A DNA stretch of 64,000 nt from Alphaproteobacteria bacterium. GTDB lineage: Bacteria > Pseudomonadota > Alphaproteobacteria > Rhizobiales > Methyloligellaceae. Where the stretch lies: contig VGDX01000001.1 of NCBI GenBank assembly GCA_016869535.1, positions 186,001 to 250,000 of the forward strand, given 5' to 3'. The notes below the pieces were generated by a model that was not told where the DNA came from, did no database searches, and worked only from the letters and a program-made list of their open reading frames with translations. A program made the translations under genes and the position numbers. This document shows, one piece after another, positions 21,327-29,937 of this stretch (its first letter is position 1; every line of letters begins with the position of its first letter).

Positions 21327-22279
21327 ACCCTCCGTGTGCGTTTCACCTTCTTCTCGATCACGTCCCAGATCATGGCGGCGATATCGGGTCCGCCGAATTG
21401 CGCCACCTGCCTGATGCCGGTCGGCGAAGTGACGTTGATCTCGGTGAGATAGTCGCCGATCACGTCGATGCCGGCGAAGATCAGCCCGCGCTTTTTCAAC
21501 TCAGGCCCGAGCCGCGCGCAGATTTCCCGGTCGCGCTTGCTGAGCTGGGTCGCTTCCGCCTTGCCGCCGATATGCAGGTTCGAGCGCGTTTCGCCGGGCG
21601 GCGGCACGCGGTTGATGGCGCCCGCCACCTCGCCGTCGACCAGGATGATGCGCTTGTCGCCCTCTCTCACCGCCGGCACATAGCGCTGCACCATGATCGG
21701 CTCGCGGAAGGTCATGCCGAGCAGCTCGATCAGCGAATTGAGATTGGTGTCGTCTTCCGGAATGCGGAAAATGGCGGCGCCGCCATTGCCGTAAAGCGGC
21801 TTCACCACGATGTCCTTGTGCTGGTCGCGGAAGGCGCGGATCTGGACCGGATCGCGCGTCACCAGTGTCGGCGGCATCAGGTCGAGGAAATCGAGCACGA
21901 AGATTTTCTCCGGCGAATTGCGCACGGATGTCGGATCGTTGACCACCAGCGTATTGGGGTGGATGCGCTCGAGCAGATGCGTGGTGGTGATATAGGCCAT
22001 GTCGAAGGGCGGATCCTGGCGGAGCTGCACCACGTCGTACCCGGCGAGATCGACGCCGCGGGGATAAGCCAGCCGGTAATGATCGCCGGGCTTGTCCTCG
22101 ACCGTGAGGCTGTGGCCTTCGGCTATGAGCTTGCCGTCACGCAGCGAAAGATTGTCGGGCGTGTAATAGAACACATCGTGGCCGCGCCGTTGCGCTTCGA
22201 GCAGCAGCGCGAAGCTGGAATCGCCCCTGATATCGATGCGCTCGATGGGGTCCATCTGGAAGGCGACTTTGAGGGCCAT
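21323..22279 (-). CDS. gshB: Glutathione synthetase
   Basis: The protein has 318 residues, the normal size. The N-terminal domain ([21 protein letters not shown]) binds gamma-glutamylcysteine. ATP-grasp motifs include [32 protein letters not shown] and [21 protein letters not shown] with the metal-binding Glu and Asn. It catalyses the last step of glutathione synthesis. In the operon it follows yraN by 9 bp. Confidence 0.96.
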   Translation of the reverse strand: MALKVAFQMDPIERIDIRGDSSFALLLEAQRRGHDVFYYTPDNLSLRDGKLIAEGHSLTVEDKPGDHYRLAYPRGVDLAGYDVVQLRQDPPFDMAYITTTHLLERIHPNTLVVNDPTSVRNSPEKIFVLDFLDLMPPTLVTRDPVQIRAFRDQHKDIVVKPLYGNGGAAIFRIPEDDTNLNSLIELLGMTFREPIMVQRYVPAVREGDKRIILVDGEVAGAINRVPPPGETRSNLHIGGKAEATQLSKRDREICARLGPELKKRGLIFAGIDVIGDYLTEINVTSPTGIRQVAQFGGPDIAAMIWDVIEKKVKRTRRV

Positions 22280-22288
22280 GGCGCGCCG

Positions 22289-22651
22289 TTATGACACGGG
22301 AAAGGCGTTGGCGATATAGCGCGGCAAGGTCCACGGCGCGGCGAGCACCACGTCGAAAGCGATGTCGTGTCCGGAATAATTCGGGTGTCCGGCCAGCCAA
22401 TATTGCGCCGCGCGCACGATGCGCCGCCTTTGTCTGGCGGGCAGGGTCCAGGCGGCGTCCTCTTGCGTCTTGCGCCGCTTCACCTCGATGAAGGCGAGAC
22501 GCTTGCCCTTGAGCGCCACGAGATCGATCTCGCCGACCGGCGTCTTGTAGCGCCGCGCCACGATTGTGTAACCTTTGAGCCGAAGCAGCCAGGCAACCAA
22601 GGTTTCGGCAAAAACGCCGCGGCGATAGGCTCTTTCGCGTTCGCGCCGCAT
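22289..22651 (-). CDS. yraN: YraN family endonuclease-like protein (UPF0102)
   Basis: The protein has 120 residues. AETLVAWLLRLKGYTIVARRYKTPVGEIDLVALKGKRLAFIEVKRR shows the PD-(D/E)xK-like nuclease core (E, then D and ExK). The family is a putative nuclease tied to recombination, with no settled function. It overlaps the rsmI stop by one base, so it is translationally coupled. The rsmI-yraN pair is widespread. Confidence 0.93.
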   Translation of the reverse strand: MRRERERAYRRGVFAETLVAWLLRLKGYTIVARRYKTPVGEIDLVALKGKRLAFIEVKRRKTQEDAAWTLPARQRRRIVRAAQYWLAGHPNYSGHDIAFDVVLAAPWTLPRYIANAFPVS

Positions 22652-23604
22652 CAGTCTCGTTTACGGTTGAGTGCAAAGCCAAGCTCGTAGACGCGCGCGC
22701 GTTTCACCCCGAGGGACTCGGTCACATCGCGCACGGCGTCGCGGAAGCTTTGCGTCTTCAGAGACCGCTTAAGCTCGGCCGTGATCGTTTCATCGCTGGT
22801 GTCGAGACTTGCGGGAAAGGGCGGCGCGACCAGCACCACCAATTCGCCCTTCAAAGTCTCCGCTTGCGCGAGTTCGCGCGCGAGCTGGTCGAGCCGCCCG
22901 CGCGTCACCGTCTCGTGCAGCTTGGTCAATTCGCGCGCGACCGCCGCCTCGCGCGCACCCAAAATCTCGGCCATGTCGGCGAGGCTCTTGGCGAGACGCG
23001 GCGCCGTCTCGAAGAACAGAAGCGTGGCCGGCATGGCGGCAAGCTCCAAAAGACGCGTGCGGCGGGCGCCCTGCTTCGGCGGCAGGAAACCCGCGAACAG
23101 AAACGTGTCGGTCGGCAAACCCGAACTGGTGAGCGCGGCGACCGGCGCCGAAGGACCGGGGATGCTCGTGACCATGATCCCTTGATCGAGCGCTTCGCGC
23201 ACCAGCCTGTAGCCGGGGTCCGAGACGAGCGGCGTGCCGGCGTCTGAGATCAGCGCCACGGCATCGCCGGCGCGCAGGCGTGCGATGAGGGCGGGCCGCG
23301 CTCGCGCGGCGTTATGCTCGTGATAAGGCGCAAGCTTCGCTTGAATGTTGAAATGGGACAGGAGTTTCTTGCTATGGCGTGTGTCTTCGGCGGCAATCAA
23401 ATCGGCACGGGCCAGCACGGCCAGCGCGCGCAAAGAGATGTCGCCGAGATTGCCGATCGGCGTCGCCACAAGATAAAGCCCAGGCGCCAGCGGCCGCGCG
23501 ATCAGCTCTTCCAGAGCTTCACGCGCGCGTTCCGGCAGTAGCGCGTTTTTCTCTCGGTGTTGGTGATCTTGCACCGCGTCGCCCGCGTGTTTGCTAATCG
23601 ACAA
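22651..23604 (-). CDS. rsmI: 16S rRNA (cytidine-1402-2'-O)-methyltransferase
   Basis: The protein has 317 residues. It shows GLYLVATPIGNLGDISLRAL, AEDTRHSKKLL, ALISDAGTPLVSDPGYRLV and SIPGPSAPVAALTSSGLPTD, the RsmI signature of the tetrapyrrole-methylase fold. With RsmH it forms m4Cm1402 in 16S rRNA. An N-terminal extension of about 35 residues precedes the family start, so an internal start is possible. It overlaps hemW by 11 bp. Confidence 0.95.
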   Translation of the reverse strand: MSISKHAGDAVQDHQHREKNALLPERAREALEELIARPLAPGLYLVATPIGNLGDISLRALAVLARADLIAAEDTRHSKKLLSHFNIQAKLAPYHEHNAARARPALIARLRAGDAVALISDAGTPLVSDPGYRLVREALDQGIMVTSIPGPSAPVAALTSSGLPTDTFLFAGFLPPKQGARRTRLLELAAMPATLLFFETAPRLAKSLADMAEILGAREAAVARELTKLHETVTRGRLDQLARELAQAETLKGELVVLVAPPFPASLDTSDETITAELKRSLKTQSFRDAVRDVTESLGVKRARVYELGFALNRKRD

Positions 23605-24757
23605 GTTCGAGGATCAGGCGCTCGAGCACGAGCCTGCCTTTGGGTGTGGCCGCGAGCCGGTCGCCGTCACGCATGAGCAGGCCTTCACCGGCGAGCGCGC
23701 CGAGAATTTGCGCGTCGATCCTGCGTCCATCGATGGAAGCGAGCCGAGCAAGGTCGATGCCTTCGGCGAGGCGCAAGCCCATCAGCAGATATTCTTCCGC
23801 CGCTTCCGCCGCGCTCAAAGTCTCGTCTGAGGCGATGCCATGCCCGCGCGTTGCCACCTCTTCGCGCCAGGCTTCCGGCGATTTGGTCGCTATAAGCGCG
23901 CGCTTCATGCCGTTCAGGGTGATGCGGCTATGAGCGCCGGGGCCAATGCCGGCGTAATCGTAACCGCGCCAATAAAGCAGATTGTGCCGCGATTCAGCTC
24001 CAGGCCGCGCATGGTTGGAAATCTCGTAAGCCGGTAGCCCGGCCGCCTCGCACAATCCTTGCGTCAATTCATAAAGGGCTCTCGCCTTGGCGGCGTCAGG
24101 CACACGCAGCGTGCCGGCGGCATGGCGCGCTGCGAATGGCGTGCCGTCCTCGATGGTGAGCTGATAGAGCGAGAGATGATCGGCGGCGTGGTCGAGAGCG
24201 CGGTTCAATTCAGTTTCCCAGGCGCGCACCGTCTGCCCCTCGCGTGCGTAGATCAGGTCGAAGGACACGCGGCCGAAATGCTGCTTGGCAAGCGCCAGCG
24301 CTTCGAGCGCTTCCTGGGTGGTGTGTTGACGTCCGAGCGCCTTCAGGCTCGCATCGTCGAGCGCCTGCACGCCGAGCGACAGGCGGTTGACGCCGGCGGC
24401 GGCGTAGCCCGCGAAATTCTCCGCCTCGACGGAAGTGGGATTGGCTTCGAGTGTGATCTCGGCGTCATGCGCGACGGTCCAATGCGCGGCGATGGCATCA
24501 AGGATCGCAGCAACGGTTGTGGGACGCATCAGCGACGGCGTGCCGCCGCCGAAGAAGATGCTCGACACGTTGCGGCCGGAGGACAGTACGGCAAAATAGT
24601 CGAGCTCTCTGAGATAGGCCGCGACGAAGCCACTCTCGTCGATGCCGTTATGACGGACGTGGCTGTTGAAGTCGCAATAGGGGCATTTGGCGCGGCAGAA
24701 CGGCCAATGCACATAGACGCCGAACGGGGCGGCGGAAGCCGCATCACTCATTAACAT
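23594..24757 (-). CDS. hemW: Radical SAM protein HemW (heme chaperone, formerly HemN-like)
   Basis: The protein has 387 residues. [19 protein letters not shown] contains the CxxxCxxC iron-sulfur motif. [12 protein letters not shown] and the C-terminal HemN domain ([19 protein letters not shown]) follow. The coproporphyrinogen-oxidase extra N-terminal residues are absent, so HemW, a heme-binding chaperone, is more likely than HemN. Its start overlaps rdgB by 14 bp. Confidence 0.93.
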   Translation of the reverse strand: MLMSDAASAAPFGVYVHWPFCRAKCPYCDFNSHVRHNGIDESGFVAAYLRELDYFAVLSSGRNVSSIFFGGGTPSLMRPTTVAAILDAIAAHWTVAHDAEITLEANPTSVEAENFAGYAAAGVNRLSLGVQALDDASLKALGRQHTTQEALEALALAKQHFGRVSFDLIYAREGQTVRAWETELNRALDHAADHLSLYQLTIEDGTPFAARHAAGTLRVPDAAKARALYELTQGLCEAAGLPAYEISNHARPGAESRHNLLYWRGYDYAGIGPGAHSRITLNGMKRALIATKSPEAWREEVATRGHGIASDETLSAAEAAEEYLLMGLRLAEGIDLARLASIDGRRIDAQILGALAGEGLLMRDGDRLAATPKGRLVLERLILELVD

Positions 24758-25355
24758 AGCTCGCCTGTATCAGTTTCTCGAAGGCGCGCATGCGATGCGA
24801 CAGCCTGTTCTTCAGTTCCGGGTCCATCTCGCCGAAGGTCTCATCATGGCCGTCAGGCACGAAGATCGGATCGTAGCCGAAACCGCGACCGCCGCGCGGC
24901 GGCCAGGTCAGCGTCCCGAACACTTTACCCTCGAACACCGATGTTTCGCCATCGGGCAAAGCAAGCGCCAAGGCGCAGGTGAAATTGGCGTTTGCGCCGC
25001 TTACGCCGCGCGCTTGAAGCGCCTCATGCACCCGTGTCATGGCGGATGTGAAATCCTTGGCCGCGCCGCCCCAGCGCGCCGAATGGATGCCGGGTTCGCC
25101 GCCGAGCGCGGCGACTTCGAGCCCCGAATCGTCGGCAAGCGCCGGTAACCCTGCGCCACACGCTGCGGCAACGGCTTTGATGCGCGCATTCTCGGCGAAG
25201 CTCGCGCCGGTCTCAACGGGCTCGGGCAGGCCCAAGCTTCCGGCAGAGATACAGTCGATGCCGTATGGCGCGAACAATTCGGCCAGCTCGCGCACCTTGC
25301 CTTCATTATGGCTGGCGATGACGAGCTTCGCGCCGCGCCGCAACACCCCGCGCAT
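24744..25355 (-). CDS. rdgB: Non-canonical purine NTP pyrophosphatase (RdgB/HAM1)
   Basis: The protein has 203 residues. [66 protein letters not shown] and [11 protein letters not shown] are all present. It hydrolyses ITP, dITP and XTP to keep them out of nucleic acid. The rph stop lies 1 bp upstream, so the pair is tightly coupled. Confidence 0.96.
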   Translation of the reverse strand: MRGVLRRGAKLVIASHNEGKVRELAELFAPYGIDCISAGSLGLPEPVETGASFAENARIKAVAAACGAGLPALADDSGLEVAALGGEPGIHSARWGGAAKDFTSAMTRVHEALQARGVSGANANFTCALALALPDGETSVFEGKVFGTLTWPPRGGRGFGYDPIFVPDGHDETFGEMDPELKNRLSHRMRAFEKLIQASYVNE

Positions 25356-25356
25356 C

Positions 25357-26073
25357 TCAGGCGACGGTGAGCTTTTGCAATTGCACGAGCTCGGCGATGC
25401 CCGCCCGCGCCAGAGACATCAATCTGTCGAACTGTTCCTGACTGAAGGGCTCGGTCTCGGCCGTGCCCTGCACCTCGACGATGCCGCCAGCCCCGGTCAT
25501 CACGAAATTGGCGTCGGCGTCGGCTTCCGAATCCTCGGCGTAATCGAGATCGAGGATCGCCTCGCCGCCATAGAGCCCGCAAGACACGGCGGCGACATGA
25601 TCGCGCAGCACGCCAGCCTTGATCATGTTGCGCGCCTGCATCCAGGCAAGCGCATCGTGCAGTGCGATCCAGGCGCCGGTGATCGAAGCGGTACGCGTGC
25701 CGCCGTCGGCCTGGAGCACGTCGCAATCGACGGTGATCTGCTTCTCGCCGAGCGCCGAAAGATCGGTGACGGCGCGGAGCGAGCGGCCGATCAGGCGCTG
25801 GATTTCCTGCGTGCGTCCGGATTGCTTGCCGGCGGCCGCCTCGCGGCGCGTGCGTTCGGACGTGGCGCGCGGCAGCATGCCGTATTCGGCCGTGACCCAG
25901 CCGCGCCCCTGACCCTTGAGCCAGGGCGGCAGCGGCTCGCTGGCGGTCGCCGTGCACAGCACATGGGTCTCGCCGAAGCGCACCAGACATGAGCCTTCGG
26001 CGTGCCGCGACACGGCGCGTTCCAGGCTGATGGGGCGCAGCGCGTCGGGTGCGCGTTTTGAGGGGCGGACGAT
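25357..26073 (-). CDS. rph: Ribonuclease PH, with probable ATC start codon
   Basis: The protein has 238 residues if it starts at ATC 26073, equal to the E. coli enzyme. The family N-terminus [17 protein letters not shown] is present, with [51 protein letters not shown] (in pieces) and [19 protein letters not shown]. It trims tRNA 3' ends with phosphate. No ATG, GTG or TTG stands at the expected start. ATC is exactly 7 bases after AAGGAG (26086-26081). The only other in-frame candidates are ATA 26079 and TTG 26127. TTG would add 18 unconserved residues and begin inside a perfect hairpin. Confidence 0.93.
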   Translation of the reverse strand: MVRPSKRAPDALRPISLERAVSRHAEGSCLVRFGETHVLCTATASEPLPPWLKGQGRGWVTAEYGMLPRATSERTRREAAAGKQSGRTQEIQRLIGRSLRAVTDLSALGEKQITVDCDVLQADGGTRTASITGAWIALHDALAWMQARNMIKAGVLRDHVAAVSCGLYGGEAILDLDYAEDSEADADANFVMTGAGGIVEVQGTAETEPFSQEQFDRLMSLARAGIAELVQLQKLTVA

Positions 26074-26110
26074 GGCTATTCTCCTTGAAAACCGCGCGCA
26101 CCCTAGAGGA

Positions 26111-26131
26111 GGCTTTGCCCAGGGCAAAGCC
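26111..26131. repeat. Perfect 10-bp palindrome upstream of rph
   Basis: GGCTTTGCCC, one base, then GGGCAAAGCC. It lies in the divergent gap between rph and the gene at 26197, 38 bases before the rph ATC. It could be an rph leader hairpin, an operator or a terminator remnant. There is no T-run. Confidence 0.6.
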
Positions 26132-26196
26132 CTTTCCCCAACTCCTTCCGGCCGTGGCCTTGTGCCCGTTCCAGCGAAAAGCTACCCACGCTAACC

Positions 26197-27081
26197 ATGA
26201 ACTGGTGTGACCAGAAGCTCGGTTTCAGCCCCACGGCGCCGACGGAAGAAGAAGTCAAGGCGCGGCTCGATGCGCTCTCCCTGGACGATCTGGTGCGGGC
26301 TTGGCGCGAGATGAGCACCACCGGTCTCAAGGACCGGACTGACGGCACGCATGCGGTGATGATGTATTTCGACGGCCTGGGGCACAACGAGCCGGAGCGC
26401 GCCGTGGCTTTCATCGAGGCGCTGCTCAAACAGGAACCGGATGATGCGGTCGTGGCCCTGACCGGCCAGGGTAAATTGCTTGGGCAGCTTTTGCATTTCA
26501 ACGGTGCGCGTGTGGCCCGCTCACTTCAGGAACTTGCCATGCGCGAGCCGAAGCTTCGCTGGCTGATGGGCACCGCCTATTGGAGCATCAGCGGCGGCAT
26601 CGAGGATGCGGATACCAAGCGCCGCTTGCTCTCCATAACCGACAAGGATGCCTATAAAGCGTGGGAGGAAGGCTACAAATCCCACGAGATCATCGATTTC
26701 GCATCGCTGTCGGTCGCCGAGCTTGCGCCGCTCTGGGTCGAGATCAATTCGCGTTCCGATCTCGACAAGGAAAAAGACGGCAACTGGAGTGCGCTGTTCG
26801 ACTACCAGTTCGAACTCGTGAACGAGGACCCGCTCAAGGCGCTTGAGCTCACCAAGGCCATTGTGGAAATCGAAGACAACCCGCATGTAATTGGTCTTCT
26901 CGCCGCCGGCATGCTGGAAGATTTGATTCCGGCGGAAGACGGTCCGGTGGTTGACGCCATAGTGGCGGAAGCCAGCCGTAATCCGCGCTTTCGCCATTTG
27001 CTCGGAGGTGTGTGGTTTTTAGGCATGAGTCCGAAAGTTACTGAGAGACTGGAAAAGGCCAGGGAAGATGTGAGCTGGTAG
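26197..27081 (+). CDS. Conserved helical protein of unknown function
   Basis: The protein has 294 residues with no signal peptide or membrane segment. It opens MNWCDQKLGFSPTAPTEEEVKARLDAL and has repeated Trp/Leu/Glu helices (LDDLVRAWREM, LAPLWVEINSRSDLDKEKDGNWSALFDYQFELV). The pattern suggests a right-handed alpha-helical repeat, as in DUF6869-like proteins, but I would not assign a family firmly. It is divergent from rph and lies 65 bp before mutS in the same direction. Confidence 0.7.
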   Translation: MNWCDQKLGFSPTAPTEEEVKARLDALSLDDLVRAWREMSTTGLKDRTDGTHAVMMYFDGLGHNEPERAVAFIEALLKQEPDDAVVALTGQGKLLGQLLHFNGARVARSLQELAMREPKLRWLMGTAYWSISGGIEDADTKRRLLSITDKDAYKAWEEGYKSHEIIDFASLSVAELAPLWVEINSRSDLDKEKDGNWSALFDYQFELVNEDPLKALELTKAIVEIEDNPHVIGLLAAGMLEDLIPAEDGPVVDAIVAEASRNPRFRHLLGGVWFLGMSPKVTERLEKAREDVSW

Positions 27082-27146
27082 GCTCGCCACCAAGTGGCTT
27101 GCCATTGCATACTGCGGGCCACGAAGCGGCCGGCATGAGGGACGAG

Positions 27147-29903
27147 ATGGCGCAAGAGGCTCTATCGCCAGGTTTCGAGAGCCGTGCGCAGGCGCCGCTG
27201 ACCGACGGCGCCTCTGAGGCCCGGGCGGCCACACCGATGATGGCGCAATATCTGGAGATCAAGGCGGCGAATGCCGATTGTCTCCTGTTCTATCGCATGG
27301 GCGATTTCTACGAGATGTTCTTCGATGATGCCGAGATTGCTTCGCGCGCTCTCGGCATCGCGCTCACCAAGCGCGGCAAGCATCAGGGCCAGGACATTCC
27401 CATGTGCGGCGTGCCGGTGGTGTCCGCCGACGACTATCTCCAGCGCCTGATCGCGCAAGGACATCGCGTGGCGGTGTGCGAACAGACCGAGGACCCGGCG
27501 GAAGCCAAGAAGCGCGGCGCGAAATCCGTGGTGCGGCGTGACGTGGTGCGTCTCGTCACGCCGGGCACTCTGACCGAAGAGACGCTGCTCGATGCGCGTG
27601 CGCATAATTTCCTCACGGCGCTGTTCCGCGGACCGTCGCAAGATGTTGGCGATGAGCTGCTTTACGCGCTCGCCTCTCTCGACATTTCCACCGGCGAGCT
27701 GATCGCGGCCTCGGCGCGGCTCAGCGACCTCGCGGGAGAATTAGCCAGGCTGAAGCCGGGTGAGGTGCTGGTCGGCGACGATCTCGCCGGTAACGCCGAA
27801 ATCAAGCGCTTGATCAAGGAAGCAGGGGCCGCGCTGACGCCTGCCCCGCGCGCCCATTTCGATTCGGTGCGCGGCGAACGCGCGCTGAAGAACCGTCTCG
27901 GCGTCGCCGCGCTCGATGCCTTCGGAGAGTTCACGCGCGCCGAACTTGCCGCGCTCGGCGGCCTGCTCACCTATGTGGAGATCACCCAGGTCGGCAGAAC
28001 GCCGCTGCTCAGGCCGCCGCGCAAGGAGAGCGCCGGAAGCCTGCTCATCATCGATGCCGCGACGCGCGCCAATCTCGAACTTGCCCGCTCGAACCAGGGC
28101 CAGCGCGCAGGCAGCCTGCTCGCGGTCATCGACCGCACCGTGACGCCGGCCGGCGCGCGCGAGCTGGCAAGCCGCATCGTCAGCCCGTTGACCAACGTTG
28201 CGGCCATCAATGCCCAACTCGATGCCGTGTCCTATCTCACCCAAGAGCCGCGCCTGCGGGAAACTTTGCGCGAAACGCTGAAACAGGCGCCCGATCTCGC
28301 CCGCGCTCTGGCGCGTCTGGCGCTCGGCCGCGGCAGTCCACGCGATCTCGGCGCGGTGCGCGATGCCATCCTGTCGGCACAGATGCTTGCCGCGCATCTC
28401 GGGCGCGCCGGCAGCGCGCTTGGCCTGCCGCCAGTGCTGACGATGATCGCCGAGCGTCTGCATGGCGCGCCTGCCGCGGTGGCGGAGTCTCTGTCGGCGG
28501 CGCTGGCCGAAAGCCTTCCCGTCAATGCCCGCGATGGCGGTTTCATCAGAGAAGGCGCCAATGGCGATCTCGACGAGCAGCGCCGCTTGCGCGACGACAG
28601 CCGTCAGGTCATCGCCGGCTTGCAGGCAACCTACGCCGACGTCACCGGCATCAAGTCGCTGAAGGTGCGCTACAACAACGTGCTCGGCTATTTCGTCGAG
28701 GTGACGGCGGCGAATGCCGGTTCGTTGACCAAGCCGCCGCATGTCGAGACCTTCATCCACCGGCAGACGCTCGCCAATGTCATGCGTTTCTCCACCACGG
28801 AGCTGTCCGCGCTCGAGGCGCGCATTACCTCGGCCGCCGATCGGGCGCTCGCCATCGAGCTGGCGCTTTTCGGGAAGCTCAGCGAACAGGTCCTTGCCGC
28901 GCAAAATGCGCTCGCCGCGGCGAGCGCCGCGCTTGCCGAACTCGATCATCACGCCGGGCTCGCCGAGCTGGCGGTCGAGCAGAATTATGTTCGCCCCGAA
29001 ATCGACGGAAGCGTCATTTTCATCGTCGAGGAGGGGCGTCATCCGATGGTCGAGCAGAATTTGCGCCGGGGCGACGGCGTGAACTTCGTCGGCAATGACT
29101 GCCGTCTCGGCGATGGTCCGGTCGGGCCGCGCATTCTGCTGGTGACCGGCCCGAACATGGCGGGCAAATCGACTTTCCTGCGCCAGAACGCCTTGATCGT
29201 GGTGCTTGGACAGGCCGGGTCGTTCGTGCCGGCCAAGGCCGCGCATATCGGCGTGGTCGACCGGCTGTTCAGCCGGGTCGGCGCCGCCGACGATCTCGCG
29301 CGCGGACGCTCCACCTTCATGGTGGAGATGGTCGAGACCGCCGCGATCCTCAATCAGGCGACGGAGCGCTCCTTCGTGGTGCTGGATGAGATCGGGCGGG
29401 GGACGGCGACCTTCGACGGGCTGTCGATCGCCTGGGCCACGCTCGAATATCTGCATGAGGTGAACCGCTCGCGCGTGCTGTTCGCCACGCATTATCACGA
29501 GCTGACCGCGCTCGCCGAACGGCTCGCCTTCGCCGCCAACGCCACCGTCGAGGTCAAGGAGTGGCGCGAGGAGATCGTGTTCCTTTATCGCGTGGTGCAG
29601 GGCGCGGCCGACCGCTCTTACGGCATTCACGTGGCGAAGCTCGCCGGGTTGCCGGGACCGGTGCTCGCCCGCGCCGACGAGGTCTTGAGTGCGCTCGAGG
29701 AGGCCGATGGAAGGCCGAAGCCGTCAGAGCTTGCGGCCGATCTGCCGCTGTTCAGCGCGGCGAAGGGCGCTTCCCCACCCAAAGCCGATCATGCCTCGCG
29801 ACTTGAGGAGGCGCTCGCGGCGTTGAGCCCCGATGCCATGAGCCCGAAAGAGGCTCTCGAAGCGCTTTATCGGCTGAAAGCTTTGCTTGCGGACAGAGAT
29901 TAA
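27147..29903 (+). CDS. mutS: DNA mismatch repair protein MutS
   Basis: The protein has 918 residues from ATG 27147 (GAGG 6 bases upstream). ATG 27135 and TTG 27099 are also in frame. Domain I holds the mismatch-reading FYRMGDFYEMFFDDAE (Phe-x-Glu). The core and clamp domains follow. The ATPase has TGPNMAGKSTFLRQ, DELGRGT-like LDEIGRGTATFDG and FATHYHEL. The C-terminal helix-turn-helix (about 860-910) is present. It recognises mismatches and recruits MutL. It is followed by glnD, a common rhizobial order. Confidence 0.97.
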   Translation: MAQEALSPGFESRAQAPLTDGASEARAATPMMAQYLEIKAANADCLLFYRMGDFYEMFFDDAEIASRALGIALTKRGKHQGQDIPMCGVPVVSADDYLQRLIAQGHRVAVCEQTEDPAEAKKRGAKSVVRRDVVRLVTPGTLTEETLLDARAHNFLTALFRGPSQDVGDELLYALASLDISTGELIAASARLSDLAGELARLKPGEVLVGDDLAGNAEIKRLIKEAGAALTPAPRAHFDSVRGERALKNRLGVAALDAFGEFTRAELAALGGLLTYVEITQVGRTPLLRPPRKESAGSLLIIDAATRANLELARSNQGQRAGSLLAVIDRTVTPAGARELASRIVSPLTNVAAINAQLDAVSYLTQEPRLRETLRETLKQAPDLARALARLALGRGSPRDLGAVRDAILSAQMLAAHLGRAGSALGLPPVLTMIAERLHGAPAAVAESLSAALAESLPVNARDGGFIREGANGDLDEQRRLRDDSRQVIAGLQATYADVTGIKSLKVRYNNVLGYFVEVTAANAGSLTKPPHVETFIHRQTLANVMRFSTTELSALEARITSAADRALAIELALFGKLSEQVLAAQNALAAASAALAELDHHAGLAELAVEQNYVRPEIDGSVIFIVEEGRHPMVEQNLRRGDGVNFVGNDCRLGDGPVGPRILLVTGPNMAGKSTFLRQNALIVVLGQAGSFVPAKAAHIGVVDRLFSRVGAADDLARGRSTFMVEMVETAAILNQATERSFVVLDEIGRGTATFDGLSIAWATLEYLHEVNRSRVLFATHYHELTALAERLAFAANATVEVKEWREEIVFLYRVVQGAADRSYGIHVAKLAGLPGPVLARADEVLSALEEADGRPKPSELAADLPLFSAAKGASPPKADHASRLEEALAALSPDAMSPKEALEALYRLKALLADRD

Positions 29904-29937
29904 AGAGGCCATGTCCTAGGCACTTGATGGCCTTGCC

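Noticed and set aside
27741..29630. Long minus-strand frame antisense to mutS
   Set aside because: It is a GC-rich shadow of the mutS codons; the plus frame holds all conserved MutS motifs.
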